From: Geoalkalibacter subterraneus
GTDB lineage: Bacteria > Desulfobacterota > Desulfuromonadia > Desulfuromonadales > Geoalkalibacteraceae
Assembly (NCBI RefSeq): GCF_000827125.1
Contig: NZ_CP010311.1
Coordinates: 3,245,001-3,309,000, forward strand
DNA: 64,000 nt
Direction of reading: 5' to 3'
Within the stretch, counting starts at the first letter, position 1, and every line of letters begins with the position of its first letter. The position numbers were made by a program, and so were the translations under genes. The notes under the pieces were generated by a model. The model was not told the DNA's origin. It saw nothing but the letters and a program-made list of their open reading frames with translations, and did not search any database. Below are positions 24,473 to 32,515 of the stretch, piece after piece.

Positions 24473-25927
24473 TTACGAATGACCGATATAAAATTCCCTA
24501 AATCTTGGGATATAAAACACCAGCAACAACAAAATCGACACCACTAACGCAGGATAAAGCCCCCAATAGGAGAAAGACAGTACAGCAGATATTAAAGCAA
24601 CCCCTACTTTAATTACTTCGGTTAAAATAACTAAAGAAAAAGATTTAAATTTAGCCCCAGATAAAAAAATAATACTATAACAATAAGAAATGTAGCAGAA
24701 CGCACTAACAAGCGAAAAAGCTATTAATGTCCCCATAAAATCCAAATAGATGTAGCCTAGAAATACTACGGATAGTCTCACTAAGAACATACTGACTTGA
24801 AAAAAAAATCCAAGCCTTTCTTTTTCAAGAACAAAGTAAACGACACTTAGTGGTGAACTAATAAACTGGAAAAGAATCCAGGGTGTCATCCATCGCGCAA
24901 TATCACCAGCCAATCGCCAGTCAGTGCCAAATACCAATCCAAATATTTCTGGAGCCAATAACATAAAAGCAGCGGCAGCTGGCAGTGAAACCTTTAGAAG
25001 ACCCTCGGCAGCCTTCTCTACCTGAGTAGAAAAACCACCGCTTTGTTTTGCTTTTGCTAAATCAGAGAAATACACCTGTCCGATTGCACCACCTAAAACT
25101 GTCATGGGCAACCTAAGAATACGACTTGCCAAAGCATAAAGCCCTGCAGCACCTGCACTAAACAAGGCAGCAAACATGAGGGGCGGGAGCTGTGTACCTG
25201 CAGCATTAAACAACCCCGACCAAGTAGAAAATAGCGGGAACTGTTTATAGCGTTTGGCTGCTAGCCAGACGCCACCCCAAGACCAAGTGTTAAATTCTTG
25301 ATGTTTTATAGCTGACCTGGCTAGTCGTAGGCTACCCATCCCCTGCCCACCTGCTTGACCAAACAGCAGTGCAAGACCACCCAGCTTATAACCGAAAAGC
25401 TGAACAGCCAAGGTTGCCAAGGTTTGGCTGATGCGAGTCCTGGCGATATCGCCGAAGGCTTTCGTGCGCACTGCCCAGTAGTTGAAGACCTTGTAAATGC
25501 CGGACAACAACACGCCGATAGGCAGTAGCCAAACAAATTGTGCCAGCTTAGGCGTATCCAGCGCATGAGCTATTTGTTGACCAGCAAGCAACACCATCAA
25601 CACGGAAATACCTGTCATCAGCAGCACAACCAACAAGCTGAGTACAAGCACATTAGCGGCTTCAGTGTTACTTTCAGGCAGGGGAATCGCTAGCTCATAA
25701 CGTAAACTGGCAATAACAGCAAACAGTGCCAACAAACCGGAATAAACGGCCAGTAAACCAAAGTCTTCCGGGGTATAAAGACGCGTCAGCAGTGGCGAAG
25801 CTAGCACCATAAGTGCTTGGGCACCTGTGGTTCCTCCCACCAACACACTCACCGAACGCGCAAATTTATTTTTTGGCAGGAGCCTTCTGACGCCCTCTCT
25901 AGCTCTAGCTATCAAGCACTGCCACAC
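24473..25927 (-). CDS. wzx: O-antigen flippase (Wzx-like, polysaccharide biosynthesis protein)
   Basis: 484 aa with about 12-14 membrane segments. The N-terminus SVSVLVGGTTGAQALMVLAS, PLLTRLYTPEDFGLLAVYSG matches the MOP/PST flippase start. Predicted to move the undecaprenyl-linked repeat unit to the periplasm. The gene overlaps the aminotransferase by 23 bp; an internal start after the overlap is possible. The 193 bp before wzy contain no recognisable gene. Confidence 0.87.
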   Translation of the reverse strand: MWQCLIARAREGVRRLLPKNKFARSVSVLVGGTTGAQALMVLASPLLTRLYTPEDFGLLAVYSGLLALFAVIASLRYELAIPLPESNTEAANVLVLSLLVVLLMTGISVLMVLLAGQQIAHALDTPKLAQFVWLLPIGVLLSGIYKVFNYWAVRTKAFGDIARTRISQTLATLAVQLFGYKLGGLALLFGQAGGQGMGSLRLARSAIKHQEFNTWSWGGVWLAAKRYKQFPLFSTWSGLFNAAGTQLPPLMFAALFSAGAAGLYALASRILRLPMTVLGGAIGQVYFSDLAKAKQSGGFSTQVEKAAEGLLKVSLPAAAAFMLLAPEIFGLVFGTDWRLAGDIARWMTPWILFQFISSPLSVVYFVLEKERLGFFFQVSMFLVRLSVVFLGYIYLDFMGTLIAFSLVSAFCYISYCYSIIFLSGAKFKSFSLVILTEVIKVGVALISAVLSFSYWGLYPALVVSILLLLVFYIPRFREFYIGHS

Positions 25928-27056
25928 TTACAGCCTCTACAACCTTCACCTGGTCCCCTTCCTCAACGTACGGCCCCATGGGCAAGCTCACAATCCGTTG
26001 CGCCACATTTTCCGCCACAGGAAAATTCCCCGCCTTGTACCCCAAGCCCGCATAAGCCGTCTGCAAGTGGAGAGGTTTCGGATAATAAACCGCCGTCGGC
26101 ACGCCAGCTTTCGCCAGGTGCTTCTGCAGATTGTCACGCTTTTCTTTGCTCGCCGTCAGAACTGAATACTGCGCCCAGGCGCTAGTGTGATCGTCAGGGA
26201 TAAAAGGAGCTAAGACCCGTTGATTGTTAATCGTTGATCGTTGATCGATTAAATCGGCAAGCAGTTGTTTGTATGTGGCAGCTGCTTTTTGGCGTGCTCC
26301 AATTTCATCTGGGAAAATGTCGAGCTTAGGGAGTAAAATAGCGGCTTGGAGGGTGTCAAGGCGGCCGTTGATGCCGATGCGGACGTTGTCGTATTTGTCA
26401 CCCCCCTTGCCGTGGATGCGGATGGAGCGCAGGGTTTCGGCCAGGGTATCATCGCTGGTAAATACCGCGCCACCGTCGCCATAGCATCCGAGCGGCTTGG
26501 CCGGGAAAAAGCTGGTGCAGGCGAGGGTGCTGAGGTTGCAGCTTTTGCGGCCTTTGTAGGTTGCACCGAAGGATTGGGCAGCGTCTTCGATCACTGTGAT
26601 CGGGTGAGGAGCAACGGCCTCGGCAATTGCATCCATATCTGCGGGCAAGCCAAACAAACTCACCGGGATGATGGCGCGAGTATTTTCGGTGATGACAGCC
26701 GCAATTTTGCTGGGGTCAATGTTGAATGTACGCGGGTCGATATCGACAAAGACCGGGGTCGCGCCCACCAAGGATATCACCTCGCCGGTGGCGACAAAAG
26801 TGAAGGGACTTGTGATCACTTCATCTCCGGGGCCGATGCCCAGGGACATTAATGCCATCAGCAAGGCGTCGGTTCCGCTGGCGCAACTAATGCAATGTTT
26901 TGCACCGGTGAAAGAAGCAAGCTTCTCTTCCAGTTCAAAAACCTCCGGCCCCATGATGTACTGTCCGTGGTCCAGCACCCGCTTGATTGCAGCGTCGATC
27001 TGTGGACGGATACGATCCTGTTGCGTTTTGAGGTCAACAAAAGGAATGTCTGTCAT
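25905..27056 (-). CDS. wbpE: DegT/DnrJ/EryC1 aminotransferase (WbpE type)
   Basis: 383 aa, PLP-dependent. MTDIPFVDLKTQQDRIRPQI, CASGTDALLMALMSLGIGPG, EDAAQSFGATYKGRKSCNLS and the Lys block SFFPAKPLGCYGDGGAVFTS identify the family; WbpE makes UDP-GlcNAc3NA from the 3-keto sugar made by WbpB. An insertion of about 11 residues (IDQRSTINNQR), encoded by an ATCAACGATCAACG-like repeat at 26219-26252, sits before the conserved SAWAQYSV segment. It begins inside the last 4 bp of the acetyltransferase gene (ATGA overlap). Confidence 0.87.
   Translation of the reverse strand: MTDIPFVDLKTQQDRIRPQIDAAIKRVLDHGQYIMGPEVFELEEKLASFTGAKHCISCASGTDALLMALMSLGIGPGDEVITSPFTFVATGEVISLVGATPVFVDIDPRTFNIDPSKIAAVITENTRAIIPVSLFGLPADMDAIAEAVAPHPITVIEDAAQSFGATYKGRKSCNLSTLACTSFFPAKPLGCYGDGGAVFTSDDTLAETLRSIRIHGKGGDKYDNVRIGINGRLDTLQAAILLPKLDIFPDEIGARQKAAATYKQLLADLIDQRSTINNQRVLAPFIPDDHTSAWAQYSVLTASKEKRDNLQKHLAKAGVPTAVYYPKPLHLQTAYAGLGYKAGNFPVAENVAQRIVSLPMGPYVEEGDQVKVVEAVSVAVLDS
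26219..26252. repeat. In-frame short-repeat insertion within wbpE
   Basis: GTTAATCGTTGATCGTTGAT-type sequence encodes DQRSTINNQR on the minus strand. It is unlike the surrounding gene and resembles in style the in-frame repeats at 46153-46187 and 49151-49182. Confidence 0.55.
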
Positions 27057-27721
27057 TTTTTGTCCTTCTTATATTCACTGTAGGAACTTTGGCCAACTGA
27101 CAGATCTTGCGGCAACGGCTCATCCTCAGCAACATCCAGGCAACGCAGCCGACCTTGCAGTTCCTGGTAGCGCAGACCGCTTTCCGGGCAAACCATGACG
27201 CCATTCTGATTGGAACCTTTCAGGACGTGCCCATGGCGGCTCATCCAGCCCTTTTGCTTTGCCGGAACGCCCAGCATAAGGGCATAGTCGGGAACATCGG
27301 CATGAACCACGGCACCCGCGCCAATAAAGGCGTAACGGCCGACAGTTATACCGCAAACGATCGTAGCGTTTGCGCCGATGGAGCATCCACGCCTCAGCAG
27401 GGTTTTTTCGTACAGAGAACGGCGAAGGACCTGCGAGCGCGGGTTGGTGACATTGGTCAAAACGCAGGAGGGGCCGAGAAAAACATCGTCCTCGATCTCC
27501 ACTCCTTCATAGATGGAGATGTTGTTCTGAACTTTGACATTATTACCGATCCTTACCCGCGGCCCCACCATGCAGTTCTGCCCAAAAGAGCAGCCATCGC
27601 CAATTTCACATTCCGGGAGCACATGACAAAAATGCCAGATTTTGGTATTGGCGCCGATAGACACATTATCATCAATGTAAGAGGATTCGTGAACGAAAGC
27701 GCTCTGTGCTATTTTTTTCAT
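27053..27721 (-). CDS. wbpD: Left-handed beta-helix N-acetyltransferase (WbpD type)
   Basis: 222 aa. Hexapeptide repeats dominate residues ~15-150 (SIGANTKIWHFCHV, EIGDGCSFGQNCMVG, RIGNNVKVQNNISI, EDDVFLGPSCVLTNV), with VCGITVGRYAFIGAGAVVHA. WbpD acetylates the 3-amino group of UDP-GlcNAc3NA-uronate. A tail of ~65 residues with CPESGLRYQELQGRLRCLD follows the helix, a common extension in WbpD-like enzymes. Overlaps both neighbours by 4 bp, so it is in tight translational coupling with wbpB and wbpE. Confidence 0.87.
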   Translation of the reverse strand: MKKIAQSAFVHESSYIDDNVSIGANTKIWHFCHVLPECEIGDGCSFGQNCMVGPRVRIGNNVKVQNNISIYEGVEIEDDVFLGPSCVLTNVTNPRSQVLRRSLYEKTLLRRGCSIGANATIVCGITVGRYAFIGAGAVVHADVPDYALMLGVPAKQKGWMSRHGHVLKGSNQNGVMVCPESGLRYQELQGRLRCLDVAEDEPLPQDLSVGQSSYSEYKKDKK

Positions 27722-28686
27722 TTTTCGACCTTTCGGCAGAACGGATGGTAATCACCAGTCGGTCCTACAGGTTCAAAATGACGAAAGTCATGCACTATCT
27801 GGATACAATCGCGCACTTCTTCCATACCAAACCCGTTTCCGGCAAGGATCTCTTCGTAACTGCGGGTATGCAGATCAGTAAACCCGCCGGAAAATTCAAA
27901 GTCATCTCCATCAACGGTAATAGAGCGGAAGGTGGTCTGTCCGTTGGCCGTTGCAATCTCCGGAAGATACTCAGCACTTACACTTAAAAACCACCGCACG
28001 CGGGCATGTTCAAGCTCAAGGTAGCCTGCAGCCACGTCGGGGTTGCGGATATGGCAGACATTTTTCTGCACGGGGCCAAAGACATAAGCGAGCATATCGA
28101 AGAAATGAACACCGATATTGGTGGCAACGCCACCTGATTTGTGCTCATCCCCTTTCCAACTGATATGGTACCAGCGTCCTCTTGAAGTAAGGTATGTGAG
28201 ATCGACATCGAAAATTTTGCCGGGGTTGGTCTTCAACTGGTCTTCCACAGACTTCTTCAGGGCAATAATGCTGGGATGAAGCCGCAACTGCAGGATAGTA
28301 TTAACTTTCCGGCCGCTTTCCTGCTCGATCTCCTGCAGGGCATCGATATTCCAGGGGTTCAGCACCAAAGGCTTTTCACAGATTGCGTCGGCATGCGTTC
28401 GCAGAGCGAAGCGAATATGCGCATCGTGCAGGTAATTGGGCGAGCAGATGCTGACATAGCTGACCTCTTTGCCGGCATTTTCCCTGCGCAACTTTTCAAC
28501 ATGACGATCGAAGCGCTCAAACTCTATAAAAAAGTTGGCTTGCGGGAAGAATGAATCCATGATCCCAACAGAATCACTCTTATCAACTGCAGCGACCAGA
28601 TTATGACCGGTATCCTTGATCGCTTTCATGTGGCGAGGGGCAATATAGCCGCCGGCCCCTATCATGGCGAAGTTTTTTTGACTCAT
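27718..28686 (-). CDS. wbpB: UDP-GlcNAc-uronate 3-dehydrogenase (WbpB type, Gfo/Idh/MocA family)
   Basis: 322 aa. N-terminal Rossmann fold FAMIGAGGYIAPRHMKAIKD; the conserved CEKPLVLNPWNIDALQEIE; LQLRLHPSIIALK and GGVATNIGVHFFDMLAYVFG (His of the active site). WbpB oxidises C3 of UDP-GlcNAcA for transamination by WbpE. It is the first gene of the minus-strand operon; GGAG lies 9 bp before the ATG. WbpA (UDP-GlcNAc 6-dehydrogenase), needed before it, is not in the window. Confidence 0.87.
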   Translation of the reverse strand: MSQKNFAMIGAGGYIAPRHMKAIKDTGHNLVAAVDKSDSVGIMDSFFPQANFFIEFERFDRHVEKLRRENAGKEVSYVSICSPNYLHDAHIRFALRTHADAICEKPLVLNPWNIDALQEIEQESGRKVNTILQLRLHPSIIALKKSVEDQLKTNPGKIFDVDLTYLTSRGRWYHISWKGDEHKSGGVATNIGVHFFDMLAYVFGPVQKNVCHIRNPDVAAGYLELEHARVRWFLSVSAEYLPEIATANGQTTFRSITVDGDDFEFSGGFTDLHTRSYEEILAGNGFGMEEVRDCIQIVHDFRHFEPVGPTGDYHPFCRKVEK

Positions 28687-28742
28687 TCAACAATACTCCA
28701 AAAAGTTCGGCAAAGATCAGGGAGGTTGTTTGCTCGTGTGTT

Positions 28743-28773
28743 ATTATACGACGCTAACACGCCAATTCTTCAA
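28743..28773 (-). promoter_or_regulatory. Possible promoter of the O-antigen operon
   Basis: On the minus strand a perfect TATAAT (28748-28743) lies about 57 bp upstream of wbpB, with TTGAAG 19 bp further upstream. The -10 is strong but the spacer is long, so this is tentative. Confidence 0.35.
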
Positions 28774-28984
28774 CACTATTAACGAAACCAACATTTTATG
28801 TAATTCAACCAATTTTGTCTATCGGGAAATCTTAAACCCTCGGGACGCGGGACGAGGGATGAGGGACGCGGAAACCTTAAAACCCTGGGGCGCGGTGCGC
28901 GGGATTCGGGTCGCGAGGATCTTAAAGTTTTTGACTTTCTCGCCCCTCGTCCCGCGTTCCGCGTTCCGCGTCCCTTCGCCTCAA
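28774..28984. repeat. Dispersed repeats: block E and GGGACGCGGGACGAGG hairpin
   Basis: Starts with AACGAAACCAACATTTTATG ... CTATCGGGAAATCTTAAACC, a block also seen at 33350-33420 and 38065-38130. Then GGGACGCGGGACGAGGGATG is mirrored ~100 bp later by CTCGTCCCGCGTTCCGCGTC, an imperfect long hairpin. Related sequence occurs at 33421-33505, 39236-39302, 40549-40590 and 40999-41120. Confidence 0.75.
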
Positions 28985-29267
28985 AATCCTGGTGAACGCA
29001 GATAAAGGCGGATTTACGCAGATGAGAACATTAAAACCAAATCTCAGGATAACACCTCAAAACCATGAAGTTTTTTTGGATACACCGTGCATTTTTATCA
29101 GTTTTATGCCTTTGACCTCATCTGCGTGCATCCGCTCTTATCTGCGTTCAAAAAAATGACCTTAAAGATCTTGAAAATCCTGGTGAACGCGGATAAAGGC
29201 GGATTTACGCAGATGAGAACCTTTCAAGCATGACACGCATTAAACATGGCCTCAATCAACCAAACAA
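28985..29267. repeat. Repeat block G, copy 1
   Basis: GGTGAACGCAGATAAAGGCG is repeated at both ends around a ~200-bp core, with the complement (ATCTGCGTGCATCCGCTCTT) inside. The block recurs at 31981-32263 and in part at 34622-34711, each time directly at the 3' end of a HEPN gene or HEPN remnant. Confidence 0.8.
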
Positions 29268-29437
29268 TCAGGGCTTTTCCAGAAAACAACTGATTTTATC
29301 ATAAATTGCTTTTACAGCTTGCCGATACCGCGCGATGTCGCTCGGCAAAGGCCGGCCATGAGGCAACAGGCCGAAGTCCGAGGGGTAGCGGGCTTCAAGG
29401 TAAACCGTACTCAATTCGCCAAGAACGTCCTCATCAC
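29268..29437 (-). pseudogene. HEPN-domain gene, C-terminal remnant 1
   Basis: The last ~56 codons (DEDVLGELSTVYLEARYPSD ... KAIYDKISCFLEKP) are nearly the same as the intact HEPN gene at 34712-35107. Upstream the sequence switches to an unrelated repeat, so the HEPN catalytic region is missing. Confidence 0.85.
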
Positions 29438-29449
29438 GGCCTTGCGGGG

Positions 29450-29580
29450 TCGGACCAAGCCAACCGTCTGTTTCTACTACACAATAAACCAAAAAAGACC
29501 GCCATTTCGGCCTTAAAGGCCCCATTTCCCCATCAAAATCAAGACCATCTCTCGCCCGTTCGCTGCGCTCTCTCCAGAGA
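29450..29580. repeat. Repeat block H, copy 1
   Basis: ~130 bp containing GGGTCGGACCAAGCCAACCG, GCCATTTCGGCCTTAAAGGC and a CTCTCGCCCGTTCGCTGCGC end. Related copies at 31850-31960, 32893-33020, 34463-34590 and 35505-35700, all between TA cassettes. Confidence 0.75.
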
Positions 29581-29639
29581 GCAAAGCCGCTGAAGGAAAT
29601 CCAATCCCAAGGTCGTGCAAACAATACAGGGAATTATCA

Positions 29640-30048
29640 TTATGCGTTCAGCCGCTCGGGTAGCAAATCTGTAACAAGATGGTAGATTTCCTGCGCTGCA
29701 GAAAAAGCCTCCTGGTACTCCTCCAATTCTGGCTCAATATAATCACCCGGATAACGAAAGGCGACAGCTAATGGGGTCAGGATTCGTCCTGCCTGACGAC
29801 AGGCAAGAAACCCCGTCTCGATTTCAGCGGCCTGGGATATCAGCACATCCAGATCGTGAGTTTTTTCAAAACGAATATCGTGAAAGACGAGAAATCCCTT
29901 GATGGCTTTCTCGCCCGCCTGCTGGCAATGATAAGCAGCGGTGTCCAGCAAAGGTGCAGGACCCTGCGCCAATTGCCGCGCTGAAAGGAGGTCCCTTTTG
30001 GCCTTAATGAGCCAGCCCTTTGTGAGATCGTCCTTAATGGCGTTCATA
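29640..30048 (-). CDS. HEPN-domain protein of a HEPN-MNT module
   Basis: 135-136 aa from ATG 30048. LTKGWLIKAKRDLLSARQLA, then TAAYHCQQAGEKAIKGFLVF and FEKTHDLDVLISQA are the HEPN (PF05168) helices; R-x4-H is present in IRFEKTHDL. HEPN proteins of this type are candidate RNases controlled by an adjacent minimal nucleotidyltransferase. It begins inside the upstream MNT gene (15-bp overlap). The track of earlier in-frame codons up to 30119 is inside the MNT gene and is not used. Confidence 0.85.
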
Positions 30049-30360
30049 GAGAATTCGGCCTTCTTCCAACACCTGGCTTTCGAGGGAAGCGCGCACAGTG
30101 CGAAACCTCTCCACTTCACGGCGCGTTTTTACTAGAACATCTTTGGAAACCCCCATACCCTCAAGACAGGCCAAAGCACGGCGCATCCTCGCCAAGGGCC
30201 TCTCCTTACTGTCGGGAACGACAACGAATAAATCTATATCACTGTCTTCGGTAGGTGCCCCCCAGGCTTGAGAACCGAAAAGGATCACTTGGTCGGGGTT
30301 GAATTCCGCAACCAGCCGGCTGGTCATTTCTTTAAGCAGTTCTTCGTTGGCGTTTTTCAT
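30034..30360 (-). CDS. Minimal nucleotidyltransferase (MNT) of a HEPN-MNT module
   Basis: 108 aa from ATG 30360. The pol-beta core is QVILFGSQAWGAPTEDSDID, which is GS-x10-DxD, followed by LFVVVPDSKERPLARMRRAL and KDVLVKTRREVERF with the third acidic position in the second strand region. MNT partners neutralise HEPN toxins, in characterised HepT-MntA by (poly)AMPylation. An ATG four codons upstream lies in the R-type repeat and is not favoured. Confidence 0.85.
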   Translation of the reverse strand: MKNANEELLKEMTSRLVAEFNPDQVILFGSQAWGAPTEDSDIDLFVVVPDSKERPLARMRRALACLEGMGVSKDVLVKTRREVERFRTVRASLESQVLEEGRILYERH

Positions 30361-30365
30361 AAGTG

Positions 30366-30418
30366 GACCCATTGGGGACGTTGGGGACGACAGCAGGGAC
30401 GTTGTTTACTCGTCAACC
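30366..30418. repeat. R2 repeat (GGGACGTTGTTTACTCGTCA) at TA boundary
   Basis: GACCCATTGGGGACG followed by GGGACGTTGTTTACTCGTCA at 30396-30418. The inverse of the R1 type seen in the first 17 kb. Other R2 copies: 30883-30905, 31402-31433, 33097-33119, 33273-33294, 37989-38010. Confidence 0.8.
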
Positions 30419-30451
30419 AAAGCGCCCGTCACTCGAATGAAGTCGACATCA

Positions 30452-30621
30452 TCATAGGGGCCGCCGATAGATATCTTTTCGATGGCCTACCCGAATCACT
30501 TCGACAACAAGGACATCTTTCACGATGTTGTAAACGCAATAATTCTGGCAACAGCTTCCTTTGGCGGCTTTCGTAGCTCTTTCTGCGCCGACTGTTTCCA
30601 GACGATTTTATATGAGGCCAT
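30452..30621 (-). pseudogene. RelE-type toxin, internally deleted
   Basis: Starts MASYKIVWKQSAQKELRKPP then KEAVARIIAFTTS, a RelE N-terminus. In another frame it ends YNIVKDVLVVEVIRVGHRKD then IYRRPL, the RelE C-terminus. About 35 codons between are missing. The start overlaps the end of the broken antitoxin gene. Confidence 0.75.
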
Positions 30622-30809
30622 CTTTTTTCAGCTCTTCAACCACCTTTTCATGGGACACCGTCGGCTCCTTGCGCCTGTCAGCAACAGCTGCCAAGTCTTC
30701 GATGTCCTCAAGCAGTGCCTGAAAATCTACCAGCGGCAGGATGACAGAAAACCCGCTCCCCGGCTTCGTTGGTCACATATTGAGCATGCAGCTCTTTCAG
30801 GTCAACCAT
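30608..30809 (-). pseudogene. Phd-like antitoxin with single-base frameshift
   Basis: From ATG 30809 behind GAGAGGTGAG: MVDLKELHAQYVTNEAGERV, then after a +1 shift at a TTTT run SVILPLVDFQALLEDIEDLA and PTVSHEKVVEELKKDGLI. This is the layout of prevent-host-death type antitoxins with a RelE partner. Both genes of the module are broken. Confidence 0.7.
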
Positions 30810-30928
30810 CGACTCACCTCTCACGGATTGTTATCAGAAACAAATGTGCTCAGCCTTCTTTTTTTTCAACGGAAAATCACCAGGGGCGCTGTTTACTTGT
30901 CAACCAGGTCAGCGATTGCGTTATGGAA

Positions 30929-31183
30929 CTATCTTCTATAGATATGCCGTCTATGCCCTACGCGCAAGACGACAATGTCTTCACCCTCGATGTCAAAAAT
31001 AACCCGATAATCACCCACCCTGAACCGATAGGTTCCGAGCTCAGCATTGGTTAACGGCTTGGCATGCCCCAAAGGATCAGCTTCGAACCGCAAAAGGGCT
31101 TTGCCAATGCGGGTTTTTACCTGCGGCTCAAGTTTTTGAATATCCTTAAAAGCTCGGTGGGTGTAAACAAGCCGGTAGCTCAC
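30929..31183 (-). CDS. relE: RelE/ParE-type toxin
   Basis: 84 aa: MSYRLVYTHRAFKDIQKLEP, GKALLRFEADPLGHAKPLTN, ELGTYRFRVGDYRVIFDIEG and VVLRVGHRRHIYRR. The YRFRVGDYRVIFDI and GHRRHIY blocks are the conserved RelE core and C-terminal basic catalytic region. Overlaps the antitoxin by 4 bp. Flanked by R2 repeats on both sides (30883-30905 and 31402-31433), which frame the cassette exactly. Confidence 0.88.
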   Translation of the reverse strand: MSYRLVYTHRAFKDIQKLEPQVKTRIGKALLRFEADPLGHAKPLTNAELGTYRFRVGDYRVIFDIEGEDIVVLRVGHRRHIYRR

Positions 31184-31380
31184 GACCCGAAAACATCATT
31201 GTGACTTGCGACCTTACCTGCCTTGTATTCAGCCCTGGCTTCCCGAATATTGGTTAGATATTCCGGGCAGGTGGCAGCAAGCAGATCTTCAATGAATTCT
31301 TCCCGATCCTGCTTTTTCATTTTTTTAACCGCGTCGATAATTTCCTGTCGGTCAACTTCCATCTTCAAGGCCGTAGACAT
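31180..31380 (-). CDS. RelB-like antitoxin
   Basis: 66 aa from ATG 31380 (MSTALKMEVDRQEIIDAVKK) with AAGGAG at good spacing; earlier codons up to 31431 lie in the R2 repeat. The protein is helical and highly charged (MKKQDREEFIEDLLAATCPE, EYKAGKVASHNDVFGS), ending in a short acidic tail. No clear DNA-binding domain is visible, so repression may come from the N-terminal helices. Identity as antitoxin rests on pairing with RelE. Confidence 0.78.
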   Translation of the reverse strand: MSTALKMEVDRQEIIDAVKKMKKQDREEFIEDLLAATCPEYLTNIREARAEYKAGKVASHNDVFGS

Positions 31381-31464
31381 TAACGACTCCTTCCTTTGTG
31401 GGACCCATTGGGGACGTTGTTTACTTGTCAACCAGATTATCTTCCAGCCACCAACGCGTATCAG

Positions 31465-31815
31465 TCACTCCCCGCCTTCCTTCTCCCTCACCCGCCACCC
31501 TTTCCGATGCGCCTCGGTGTCGCGGCGGTGGGCGGCGAGGTCAGCGGCGACTGCAGTAACTCTCTGATCGATCTTGCCTATGTCCACCTTCAACTCAGAT
31601 CGTGTTTCTTCCAGCTTTTCTGCCAGCATCTGCTGCCCTTCGACCACCAAGTTGAGTTTATGCTGGAAATCTTCGCGCTGAACGCCTATCTGGTGTCGGA
31701 ACTCCTCGACAATCTCGCTGCGGAGTTGCGTCAGTTCCTGGCCGAGCTCAGCCCGGAAACGGCCCATCATGCCGCCCATCATTTCTTCGATTCGTCGAAA
31801 CTCTCTTTCTTCCAT
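31465..31815 (-). CDS. Uncharacterised coiled-coil protein, C-terminal HRxDTEAHRKGWRVRE motif (1)
   Basis: 116 aa from ATG 31815 behind GGAGG. MEEREFRRIEEMMGGMMGRF is followed by heptad-like helices (VEEFRHQIGVQREDFQHKLN, QQMLAEKLEETRSELKVDIG) and ends AADLAAHRRDTEAHRKGWRV REKEGGE. No signal peptide or membrane segment. It shares the tail with 32516-32839. I do not recognise a characterised family. Its position between TA cassettes, bounded by R2 and block H repeats, suggests it is itself a mobile cassette. Confidence 0.65.
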   Translation of the reverse strand: MEEREFRRIEEMMGGMMGRFRAELGQELTQLRSEIVEEFRHQIGVQREDFQHKLNLVVEGQQMLAEKLEETRSELKVDIGKIDQRVTAVAADLAAHRRDTEAHRKGWRVREKEGGE

Positions 31816-31849
31816 GTCGCCTCCCCCCTCCTGAAGCCCCTGACCCTTG

Positions 31850-31960
31850 GGGTCGGACCAAGCCAACCGTCTGTTTATACAATTCAATAAACCAAAAAAC
31901 CCTAACATTTCGGCCTTAAAAGCCCCATTTCCCCATCAAAATCAAGACGCTCTCAAGACG
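31850..31960. repeat. Repeat block H, copy 2
   Basis: GGGGTCGGACCAAGCCAACC ... ATTTCGGCCTTAAAAGCCCC, ending in CAAGACGCAAAGAACGCGGA. Matches 29450-29580 with scattered differences. Confidence 0.75.
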
Positions 31961-31980
31961 CAAAGAACGCGGAGAAAAAC

Positions 31981-32263
31981 TTTTTGGTGAACGCAGATAA
32001 AGGCGGATTTACGCAGATGAAAACATTTAAACCAAATCTCAGGATAACACCTCAAAACCCTGAAACTTTAGCTGGGTACACGTTGCGAATTTATCGGTTT
32101 TATGCCTTTGACCTTATCTGCGTGCATCCGCTCTTATCTGCGTTCAAAAAAATGACCTTAAAGGTCTTTAAAATCCTGGTGAACGCGGATAAAGGCGGAT
32201 TTACGCAGATGAGAACCTTTCAAGCATGACACGCATTAAACATGTCGTCAATCGACCAAACAA
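31981..32263. repeat. Repeat block G, copy 2
   Basis: Matches 28985-29267 over its full length, again ending at a HEPN remnant. With block H it fills the non-coding stretch from 31816 to the remnant. Confidence 0.8.
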
Positions 32264-32426
32264 TCAGGGCTTTTCCAGAAAACAACTGATTTTATCGTAG
32301 ATTGCTTTTACGGCTTGCCGATACCGCGCGATATCGCTCGGCAAAGGCCAGCCATGAGGCAACAGGCCGAAGTCCGAGGGGTAGCGCGGGCTTCAAGGTA
32401 AACCGTACTCAATTCGCCAAGAACGT
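32264..32426 (-). pseudogene. HEPN-domain gene, C-terminal remnant 2
   Basis: Same C-terminal HEPN segment as 29268-29437, but with a 2-bp insertion (GTAGCGCGGGC for GTAGCGGGC) that breaks the frame. From 32427 to 32515 no gene is seen. Confidence 0.8.
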
Positions 32427-32515
32427 AAGAGCCCAAGGGGACGGTCTTGACTAATTGACTTAACGCAACAATTCGACGGTGGCACTGCTTACCTGCGAGA
32501 GCATCAACATATCAG

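Noticed and set aside
29268-29624. 118-codon frame taken as a whole gene
   Set aside because: Only the last ~56 codons are HEPN; the first part is translation of repeat block H.
30482-31054. 190-codon plus-strand frame
   Set aside because: Runs antisense across two broken TA genes and the RelE toxin; no support.
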